Under the pieces are notes generated by a model that did not search any database, was not told where the DNA came from, and saw only the letters and a program-made list of their open reading frames with translations. Made by a program: the position numbers and the translations under genes. This document shows positions 55,413 to 64,000 of a stretch of DNA of 64,000 bases, piece after piece; positions within the stretch are counted from its first letter, which is position 1, and the number at the start of each line of letters is the position of its first letter. The stretch comes from Bretschneidera sinensis (taxonomy: Eukaryota; Streptophyta; Magnoliopsida; Brassicales; Akaniaceae). Location of the stretch: positions 56,080,084-56,144,083 of the forward strand of contig CM043705.1 in NCBI GenBank assembly GCA_023935145.1. Reading direction: 5' to 3'.

Positions 55413-55514
55413 GTCAGCTGTCCCCTGGAGTTCCCTTGACCACTTCATTGTGGACTCTTAACTTGAGGGTGACACCTACTGAAGTTTTTGGGGGAACTCT
55501 GGGTGGCACCTGAC
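55413..55514 (+). ncRNA. MIR395: miR395 precursor hairpin 8 (mature with G8 to T)
   Basis: Foldback and closing stem as in hairpins 4 and 6. The mature (55479-55499) has T for G at position 8, within the seed, and this base faces C in the star arm (55428-55448), giving adjacent mismatches. It may be processed less well or yield a variant with weaker target pairing. Confidence 0.88.
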
Positions 55515-55685
55515 ACTTAAAGTCAGTGAGTGAATAATCTTATGAGTCTTCACCTTAACAGGCTATATTTTTTACATTTCATGCCTCACCACATTTTGCA
55601 TTTTAGAGCTTTGAATTTTTGCAGTATATATTTTTATTATACATTATGTACTGCTTTCTATTTATTGGAACACGGTCATTTAAGC

Positions 55686-55806
55686 AAAGTCCCCACCAAG
55701 GCAACAGGAAATTTTTTTTCCCCATGGTAGTCTTCGTCCCCCAACGGGGCGGGGATTTTTCCCCAAATTGGGGTGGGGCCAATTTGAACAAAATTGCAAT
55801 CCCTAC
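55686..55806. mobile_element. hAT MITE, copy 3 (right end only)
   Basis: 'ccaattggg'-rich end followed by TTGCAATCCCTA (one change in the terminal repeat) and CTTTATTC. Matches the last ~120 bp of the copies at 25183 and 51506. Confidence 0.7.
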
Positions 55807-55886
55807 TTTATTCTTATCTGCATCTATTGACGCTCATAAACCAAAGTGATTTTTGTCAATGAAATGTTGTTTTACATGGTTTTCAG

Positions 55887-56030
55887 TGGCTCAATCGTGC
55901 GTCGATTTAACCAACAGGAGGTATGTTGTTGGAGAAGTGCTGCACAACCCTATTAACTATGAGGAACTAGCTGTTAAGATGGGCATTCTACTTCCAGCTG
56001 GAACGGTTTCTTGTATGCAGTTAGTGTTGG
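55887..56030 (+). pseudogene. Quinoprotein exon 2 fragment (copy 3)
   Basis: Acceptor TTTTCAG, then WLNR and, after a shift, DLTNRRYVVGEVLHNPINYE and ELAVKMGIL. It is open further than copy 1 but in a shifted frame. It ends at the LTR-like insertion as in copy 1. Confidence 0.6.
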
Positions 56031-56640
56031 AGTTTTGTTGGAAAAACACGATTCAGTTGACTGAATGATTTATTCAGTCGATGAAAGACATAAAATATCT
56101 GTCATCGACCGGATTAGGATTCAGTCAACTGAATACCTGACACATTATACTTTTTCTTTTAAAATATTGATTTAGTCGACTGAATAAAACATTTAGTTGA
56201 CTGAATGTTGGTTATTTTGAAATTTGAATTCCAGCAACTATAATTTTCAGAGAAGTCATGTCTTTTTGTCAAGAAATACGTTTTTAAAATCGGTACTCTT
56301 CATTTTCTGATGGTTGTAAGTTGAACAAAATCTATAAATACTTCTAATAACTTCCAAATTAACCACATTTCCTTTTTTAGAATTTATTTTTCTTCTCCTT
56401 CTACATTTACTTCTGAAAATATACAATAAATTTTCTTCATTGCTTCAGAAGAGAGCTTGAGGAATAATCTTTGCTTTTGCTCTCAAGGATTCTTAGAGAC
56501 TTCGAGTATCCTAGAGGAATATTTGTTAGAACCCAGAGCAATCTAATGGAGACAAACAAAGCCTTAACGACAGCTTTGATACGTGTCTCAAAGTCACCAT
56601 AAATTCTATACTACCTAGAGATGATGTATCCACAATTCAC
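56031..56640 (+). mobile_element. Probable solo-LTR-like insertion (copy 2)
   Basis: Same element and position as 25995-26600, with TCAGTCGACTGA-type motifs better preserved (for example 'tagtcgactga' near 56174) and a TATA-like 'tctataaatact' at 56331. Inherited by duplication. Confidence 0.5.
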
Positions 56641-56716
56641 TTTTGACTCTCGATAGCTCAAACTGCAGTTAGGCCAAATAGTTGCGTACTTGCTTTTTTC
56701 CCTGTTTTGTTCCCAG

Positions 56717-56840
56717 TTGGGCATTCTACGTAGGAGTGTCATTCCTAGAGGGGGGATTACCGGCTGAACAATGCTGCCCTTTCAAAGGAAGCCTGGTAAA
56801 GCTAGATGTTAGAATCGGTTCAATCATATGGAAAACCTAT
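56717..56840 (+). pseudogene. Quinoprotein exon WAFYVGVSFLEGGL (copy 3)
   Basis: Acceptor TTGTTCCCAG, then WAFYVGVSFLEGGLPAEQCC, PFKGSLVKLDVRIGSIIWKTY. Open throughout with a few substitutions. No neighbouring exon is intact. Confidence 0.7.
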
Positions 56841-57917
56841 AAGCTCGAGCTCACCAGCCTTAAAAGGCCTTAATGAGGGTAACGAGCCTGTAATAATTTT
56901 TTTTTTATTTTAATAAATAAAAAAAAACATAATACATATTAATTTTATAATATATGTAAAAAAAAGTTTATATTAATCGAAAAGATTAACTAGCCTGACG
57001 AGTCAAACAGTTGGATATTTAAGCTCAACTCGACAAGGTAAATGAGTCAATTTAATACACTCGAGCTCGATCCAAAGTTTGACAAACCAAGCTTAATCTG
57101 ACCAAATTCAAATCAATTCTTACAAAATTTTTATTTGGATGATAGCAATTGAAGTTTAGGAACTCCATAAATTTAATTTATATTTATATACAAAATTTGT
57201 TCTTTCCTACTCCAAAGAAATGAATAAATTCTTACTAGTCTAGTTTAGAGGTGAGCATTAGTCAGTTTGGGTCGGGTTTGCCTAAAAAATAAACCCAACC
57301 CAATTATACCGGGTTGAAAAAATCTCAACTCAACCCATAAACCCATCCAAACCTAGCCTAACACAACCCATTTAAATCGGTTTGGATCACCAGTTTAGTT
57401 TTTTTTTTTTCACTTAAAAACTAATGCAAACATATTATCTAAAAAATATTTTACTACAATTATTCATTGTTCATTATATCCAAAATCAAATCCATACAAG
57501 AATTTACTAAATCTTACAAACTATCATTTACAAATTAAGTACCTAAAATCACTTCGTACAAAGTTCAAACAATCTTAATTTAAGACAAACCATACAAAAA
57601 TAAATAAAAACTTGATTTTAACAGTCTTTGATCGATCAAATTCTCCAAGCCTTAGAATATCCATAATCAAGTCCCATCATACCAAAGATTTAAAAAAAGT
57701 ATGAACATTATATAAGCAAATCAATTCAATAAGCTTTTGGAAAGTATATTAAAAGTAAAAAAGAATTACTTTTACAAGAATAAACGATCTTCTTCAACTA
57801 AAAAGTATTAAAAAGAAACATCCTATAGACATTTAAATTATAATTGGCATTTTTTTTTTATGGAAACTAGTATTTTTTGTTGGAGGTTTTTAAGAAGAAG
57901 GAAGAAAAGAAATGAGA

Positions 57918-57918
<1 letters not shown>
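56841..57918. repeat. Spacer block Q, copy 3
   Basis: AT-rich, non-coding, matches 31457-32526 almost throughout. Confidence 0.75.

Positions 57919-57990
<72 letters not shown>
57919..57990. repeat. (TA)n microsatellite
   Basis: About 35 TA units. The paralogous sites have only about 6 (27368) and 10-12 (32527), so the tract expanded in this copy. The minus-strand ORF of alternating Tyr-Ile is an artefact of it. Confidence 0.9.
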
Positions 57991-57991
<1 letters not shown>

Positions 57992-59652
57992 CAGCCCATC
58001 CCGAGTGCGTCCTACTCAGAACGGCTCCTTTTAATACTGAGCACCTTGACTCAAGATGCAACCTATATAAATTACCAATCAAACAACATTCTTTTCCCAA
58101 ACATCACAATTAATACAAACACATATCTTTACATACATGGGATTATTCAAATGCAAGTAAGTAACTTTTTAAGTTTTACAAAAGAAAGTAAAAAAGGGAA
58201 AATCTTCTTCAATTACAACTAATTTGTACACTTTTTCAAAGATGAAACCAAGACCAAAATTTAAACTCTTAGAAAGGTTCAAGAGACGAGGATGCCGTGA
58301 ACTGAGACCTTACAAGGAACTTATTTCAACTCGAAATCAAGTCTTTTGGTGCTTTCCTGAAAAGTTAATAAAATGGGGTGAGCTATAAAGCTTAGTGAGA
58401 AAACATCTTACTAAAAGTAATTGGATTGGGATTTAACCTCTTTATTTTCAAATCTTGTAATATAATCACTTTTTATAAACATAAATTTAGTAGTACTTTT
58501 CATTACACTTCTGATTTATGTTTCTTATTTTATTTATCATAAAAGAAGTAATCACTACAACAACACTAATAAACTTAATTAGTTATAAAACTCTTAGTCG
58601 AAAAATCCTTCTTACACAATATAACATTAACCTTTTATAAACAACATCAATCATAATAGTTTTTAATTTACAGCAATCAATATTTCAAGCCATTCATAAG
58701 TCAAATTCAAAACATGCCTCTATTCAAAACATCCCTTCATTGGGTAAATACAATCATAGACCTTTTATAAATCAACATAAGAATTCTAAATAAAATGCCA
58801 TGCAATGCAAATGTAAAAAACTGACCATTCATTTCCCATTTTAAATTCCTTTCCCTTCCTTGGATTAATTATAATCAACGGGGACACCACCCCATGTACC
58901 GGTACAAATTGTATTTTTTTTCAAAACTTTGGATCCCCTTCTCTAAAGTAACAACCTACGGGATCCTATCATTCCCTCTACCTATGTAACAACCTACTCT
59001 AGGTGGGATCCTATCATTCCCTCCACCTAGGTAACAACCTAAACTAGGCAAGGTCCATACATACCCTCCACCTAGGTAACAACCTAAGCTAGGCGAGGTC
59101 CATACGTACCCTCCACCTATGAAACAACCTACACTAGGTGAGATCCATACATACCCTCCACCTAGGTAACAACCTGCACTAGGTAGAATCATATCCTTTC
59201 CAATATCATTTTTTCTATACTATCCTTACAAGTCATGTCCATAGAATGCTTAATAATATCTCTAGTTTCAACACAAAATCGACAACCAATCATTCCATCC
59301 ACAACAATTACAAAAATATCAAGAAATTCATATCATTATTTCCTTATACATCCATATACCAATAAAAATTATTATCTAATTATCAATGCATTTTCATAAT
59401 CATTTATTACATTAGGCTTACTAAGAGTAAATTGAAACTCACCTTAATAGCACCGAGTGCTATTCTTGGACTTTTTCCTTACCTTTACTTCGTTCTTCCA
59501 CCACACCTAAAGAACATACTATCTAGTTTGCAAATCCAAGAAGTATACAAGTAATTAATAATTATCTATCAAGAAATTACAAGAATTAATCAAAAGACTA
59601 CAATCCCACAAGTTTCCTTTTCTTTGTTTACCTTTCCTCATTCTTTCTTTCC
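57990..59652. repeat. Uncharacterised long repeat R, copy 3 (truncated)
   Basis: Starts AACAGCCCATCCCGAGTGCG. The minisatellite is at about 58930-59200. It breaks at about 59652 and is followed directly by copy 4, which starts internally, so the two form a tandem pair created by unequal exchange. Confidence 0.7.
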
Positions 59653-62249
59653 TTTCCTTAACAAAATTGTAATTTTTTAAGGTTTCAAAAGACACAAGTA
59701 AAAAGGAAAATTTTCTTCAATTACAACTAATTTGTACACTTTTTCAAAGATGAAACCAAGACCAAAATTTAAACTCTTAGAAAGGTTCAATGAGACAAGG
59801 ATGCCATGAACTGAGACTTTCAAGGAACTTATTTCAACTTGAAAACAAGTATTTCGGTGATTTCTTGAAAAGTTAATAAAATGGGGTGAGCTACAAAGCT
59901 CAATGAGAAAACATCTTACTAGAAATAATTGTATTGGGATTTAAGCTATTTATTTTCAAATCTTGTAATATAATCACTTTTTATAAACATAAATTTAGTA
60001 GGACTTTTCATTACACTTCTGATTTATGTTTCTTATTTTATTTACCATAAAAGAAGTAATCACTACAACAACACTAATAAACTTAATTAGTTAAAAAACT
60101 CTTAGTCCAAAACTCCTTCTTACACAACATAACATTAACCCTTTATAAACAACATTAATCACAATAGTTTTTAATTTACAGCAATCAACATTTCAAGCCA
60201 TTCATAGGACAAATTCAAAACATGCCTCTAATGGGCCAATTACAACACATAACCATCTTGGGCCAAATACCTCAAACAATGTCCTTACATATTTTCCAAC
60301 TTTTACAATTTAAAAGTATAAGTACACAAAATAATTAATCTTCACTACAAAGTATATCAAAATAATTATAAACTCACAAAATACATCTCATCTCATCTAT
60401 AAATTATATATACCCTTCATTGGGTAAATACAATCATACACCTTCTATAAATCAACATAAAAATTCTAAATAAAATGCCATGCAAAGCAAATGTAAAAAA
60501 ATGACCATTCAATTCCCATTTTAAATTCCTTTCCCTTCCTTGGGTTAACTATAACACAAAGGGAACATCTCCCCATGTACAAGTACATATTGAATTTTTT
60601 TTTTCAAAACACCGAATCCCCTCTACCTAGGTAACAACCAACTCTAGGCGGGACCCTATCATTCCCTCCACCTAGGTAACAACCTAAACTAGGGGTGGTC
60701 CATACATACCCTCCACCTAGGGAACAACCTACGGGATCCTATCATTCCCTCCACCTAGGAAACAACCAACTCTAGGCGGGACCCTATCATTCCCTCCACC
60801 TAGGTAACAACCTAAACTAGGTGAGGTCCATACATACCCTCCACCGAGGTAACAACCTGCACTAGGTGGGATAATATCCTTTCCAATATCATTCTTTTCC
60901 TTACTATCCTTACAAATCATGTCCATCCAATGCATTAATAATATCTCTAGTTTCAACACAAAATCCACAACCAATCATATTACAATCATTCCATCCATAA
61001 CAATTACAAAAATATCAAGACATTCATATGATTATTTCCTTATACATCCATATACCAATAAAAATTATTATCTAATTATCAATGCATTTTCATAATCATT
61101 TATTACATTACACTTACTAAGAGTAAATTGAAACTCACCTTAATAGCACCGAGTGCTATTCTTGGACTTTTTCCTTACCTTTACTTCGTTCTTCCACCAC
61201 ACCTAAAGAACATACTATCTAGTTAGCAAATCCAAGAAGTATACAAGTAATTAATAATTATCTATCAAAAAATTACAAGAATTAATCAAAAGACTACAGT
61301 CCCACAAGTTTCCTTTTCTTTGTTTACCTTTCCTCATTCTCTCTTTCCTTTCCTTAACAAAATTGTGATTCATAACTCAAGACAGTGATATTAAATTTAC
61401 TTACTACTTCTTCCATTTTTGTAAGGAATCATACCAATCTAATAATCTTTATACCACCAAGATTTTAAACCCACAATATTTACATTTTCAAACACTAACA
61501 TATATTAATTCTCATAACCTCCAAAGTAACGATTTAATAGAATTCTTCTCAACCTTTAGTTTTCTCACTAAAAATCCTTTTAACATAAGGAATTCCTTTA
61601 GTACCAAAAATCATTATACTTCAAATCCAAAGCTTACATTTTTAAAGCTATTTCAATTTGCAAATTTTAGTTTCTGTATGCTATAGTTCAAGAGTATTCA
61701 AAGTTCCATGACAAATTCACATTCCAACTTCACTAATTAATGAATCCATCAAACTTTGTACTTCCATAATTGTAAACTTATACTCTTAACAATACCCAAC
61801 ACAAACTTTTCTTATTTCTTTCTAAACTTTCTTATCTTAACAATTTCTGTGAAAATTTATAATTCTTACAAAGAAATTCTCCAATGTATGAAATTAAATC
61901 AAATCCAATCCAATCAAATTCATAACTTTCATATTTTACAATACCCACAACTCAAATCAAACTCCAACATCATATTTTTTCAACATAAAATTTCAAAATT
62001 TTCTTCATAATTTCTGCCAACTTCAACAACTTAAAAATCCATCAATTTAAACTCAAATCATGTCAAACAAAGTTCTAGAATCAAGTTTAAGAAGTTTACT
62101 TTAACCTAGGAAAGGTTAGAACTCAAAACTACCTCAAATTCTTGCTGAAAAATAGCCTAGAAAACAACCCAGAAAATTAAAGGAGTTGAAAATCTGAAAA
62201 TTTTACCAAAACAAGAGTGAAAAGAACCCACGAAATCTTGATGGAGAGA
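59653..62249. repeat. Uncharacterised long repeat R, copy 4 (5'-truncated)
   Basis: Begins at sequence equivalent to about 27555 in copy 1 ('ttttttaaggtttcaaaaga'). Minisatellite at 60605-60880. Includes the AT-rich tail shared with 34440-35280. Interrupted at 62250 by a solo LTR; the last part (62704-62780) follows it. No recognisable coding domain. Confidence 0.7.
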
Positions 62250-62703
62250 TGACGCCAGGCAGAATAGCGATTATTCTGCAGGCTAGTCGAACAGATCGTT
62301 CACAGGGAGTAACACAAGAAAAACCCTAAAAAACAATACAGAGAAACAGCTTTGATGTTTTATTTAAAATTATGCAAATTCAATAATAATGTTTACGAAA
62401 CCCTAAGACTTTATTTATAAGGTCGAAACAAAATAGGAAAATTAAATTAAGGCCGAAATTAAAATAACTAAAATAAAAAGTTTTCTAAAAACTGTAAACT
62501 GCCAATTTGAGGGACTAAACGTCGTTTTTTGGCTTAAAAATGTCGATGCTGATTGCAAAGGAATTAAGTTTTATTCGTTGGCCCGATCAAACTAGGGTCT
62601 TTTGGGCCTGATCTGTGCCCGTGGCCCGTTCTAGGTAGTCCACCTGCCAGTCCTGCGCTGAACTGCCAACTCTGCATCATCTGACTTGGATCCTCCCGCG
62701 TCA
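62250..62703 (-). mobile_element. Solo LTR of the 48572-51380 gypsy family
   Basis: TGACGCCAGGCAG..CCCGCGTCA, the reverse complement of that LTR. Flanks are AGAGA (left) and ACAAA (right); the paralogous empty site at about 35231 reads AGAAA, one change from each, so a decayed 5-bp duplication is likely. Confidence 0.85.
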
Positions 62704-62782
62704 ACAAATCTCCAATCAACAAATTTTTCTTTTACTTAAGAATTAAGACTCATATTTAATTAAAAAAAAAACTTAAAAAATT

Positions 62783-63430
62783 ATGGGGCCATTGCAAACT
62801 TTGGCCCACAAATATAGGTCCAATGTAGATGATGCCATGTTTGAGAAAGTTGCAAATGCGGATATATGCTTTCAAGCAAGCGTGGGGACGAAGATTCTCA
62901 TAAGGGAATCAACAAGGTCAAAAGAGTTTGTCTACAAACTCTTAGAGGTGAGTTTGAATCTCTCCATATAAAAGAGTTTGAAATAATTTCGGAACAACTT
63001 TCCAGAGTTTTGGCCATTGTCAATGAAATAAATAGAAATTGAAAAAATTTGAATGACATCTAGATACATGATTGAGAAAAGAGGAAAGATCTCTACTAGA
63101 TGCTCTTTTCCAAAGAAAGAGAAGAAAATTTTGAAGATGGCAAAAGTCAAAGAAGCCAAGAACACATATGAGGTCTTGGTTGAAGAAAAGGTGGTAGAGA
63201 CAACAAGAACTCATCAAAGCAGGAAGAAAAAAGGTGAGAACTCTTTCTCTATAAGAGGTCAAGAAGAGGCAACGAAAATGAATTAAGGTATGAAAACTCT
63301 AAAGTTAAATTGTTATAATTGTAATAAATTTTACCATTGTGCTCCTAAAGAAGTACTATAGAACAATGTGAATGAGAAAGCTTAGAAATGAAAGATGAAA
63401 TTGAGATTACTTTGTTGTGGCTCACCATAA
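62783..63430 (+). pseudogene. Copia gag fragment, uninterrupted copy
   Basis: [31 protein letters not shown], then in shifted frames [24 protein letters not shown] sequence, YEVLVEEKVVETTRTHQ, FSIRGQEEA and the knuckle CYNCNKFYHCAPK. Several stops. It serves as the empty-site reference for the Copia insertion at 35691. Confidence 0.65.
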
Positions 63431-64000
63431 AGAGAAAGAAAAAAAGAAAAGTGAAATCCTTTTTTTATTTTATATTTTTTAGTTACACATGAAATTAAAA
63501 TATGTTAAAAACTCGGGTTTTTTTGGCTTAGTATTTAACTGGTCATTACCTCCTGGTCCTTTATATATGAGACCTTGGTTTGATTCCCTACTGTATATAT
63601 ATATAGGTTCAAGAACAAACATAACATGTAAATTCTGGATAATCTACAAATAATACATATTCAATTAGAAAACAAATCTTTTATTGAAAAAAAATACCAT
63701 TTAATCATTTCTCGGTTTTTAAAAGTCCCTATTTCGCTCTAGGGTTTCTAACAAATCAAGTTCGAAGTGATTTTGGTCCCAAACCTTAACATGAGCTGCA
63801 AGAGGAAACATATATTGTCAATAGGACAAGTAACAAAATTTCAAAGATATTCCTAGAATGTTCATTTACCTTGACAAACCTCAAAATTTAATCCTTCCAT
63901 CAGCAAACAATGTCAACAGCATCTTCCTTATAATGTCAACGTACACTTTAAGGTTTTTCCTCTTTAACACAAAACAAATTAACATATTAAGGAAAATGAA
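63431..64000. repeat. Copy of the region leading to the minus-strand MIR395 pair
   Basis: Matches 40891-41526 (SINE-like segment at 63530-63610 without the long microsatellite, then 'aaccatattcaattagaaaa'-type sequence). The window ends about 950 bp before the position equivalent to hairpin 2. Confidence 0.75.

Larger units (their letters stand above)
55079..55685. repeat. Plus-strand MIR395 unit, copy 3 (3'-truncated)
   Basis: Matches 45165-45750 and 52177-52770, then switches at about 55686 to hAT MITE sequence. Confidence 0.85.

Noticed and set aside
57867..58100. Minus-strand ORF with a long Tyr-Ile run.
   Set aside because: Translation of the (TA)n microsatellite.
28612..60974. Minus-strand ORFs with repeated GCYLGGGYV units.
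   Set aside because: Explained by the 45-bp minisatellite in repeat R; no start context or conserved ends.
35304..63286. GPLQTLAHKYRSNVDD frame as a host gene exon.
   Set aside because: Its order ([23 protein letters not shown], then a CYNC..H..C knuckle) is that of a Copia gag.
1..64000. CRISPR arrays, bacterial operons or phage genes.
   Set aside because: No such architecture; repeats are plant transposons, minisatellites and segmental duplications.

Overview
This window is plant nuclear DNA, most likely from a eudicot. The reasons are plant-type Ty1/copia and Ty3/gypsy elements, tRNA-Met primer sites, CACTA and hAT termini, an F-box/LRR pseudogene and, above all, microRNA395 hairpins. 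I see no intact protein-coding gene. Nearly every reading frame is decayed transposon or shadow ORF. The functional core is a MIR395 cluster. MiR395 is the conserved sulfate-starvation microRNA; its established targets are ATP sulfurylase and low-affinity sulfate transporter (SULTR2;1) mRNAs.

Layout, left third: a gypsy remnant (1-1840) abuts an F-box/LRR pseudogene (1840-2845). A lone minus-strand MIR395 hairpin (about 4128-4244) follows, with a CACTA transposon end 23 bp away. Next come a gypsy RT scrap (4874-5367) and an Athila-like gypsy element that has lost RT and integrase (5368-11716, minus). Then there is a three-level nest: a gypsy gag (minus; 11717-12403 continuing at 23926-24789) split by a Copia element (12404-23920), itself split by a second Copia of the same family (16841-22754). 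Both Copia insertions have recognisable target-site duplications.

Middle and right: from about 24.8 kb to the right edge the sequence consists of diverged copies of one large segmental unit. In order it holds exon fragments of a polyvinylalcohol-dehydrogenase-like quinoprotein gene, a spacer, an uncharacterised 2-3 kb repeat (R) with a 45-bp minisatellite, a Copia gag fragment, two minus-strand MIR395 hairpins, their promoter block (P), and then plus-strand MIR395 hairpins. Unit 1 (24.8-31.2 kb) lost its hairpins by deletion but keeps the promoter block. Unit 2 (31.2-55.7 kb) has two minus-strand hairpins (about 42477-42993) diverging from five plus-strand copies (45496-55514). Unit 3 (55.7-64.0 kb) runs off the edge about 950 bp before its predicted hairpins. 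A 4.9-kb Copia (35691-40623, minus), a gag-protease gypsy derivative (48572-51380) and a solo LTR (62250-62703) were inserted into these units after duplication, because paralogous copies show the empty sites.

Of the eight MIR395 loci, two (45496-45597 and 52510-52611) combine an intact foldback, an exact canonical mature sequence and a TATA box. One plus-strand hairpin has a single substitution in the mature. Two plus-strand copies keep a perfect mature sequence but have lost the 5' arm. Three minus-strand hairpins carry one or two substitutions in the mature. The TATA box lies 71 bp from the hairpin at all three plus-strand promoters and 74 bp at the minus-strand one. All statements rest on reading the sequence; no fold, alignment or database search was run.
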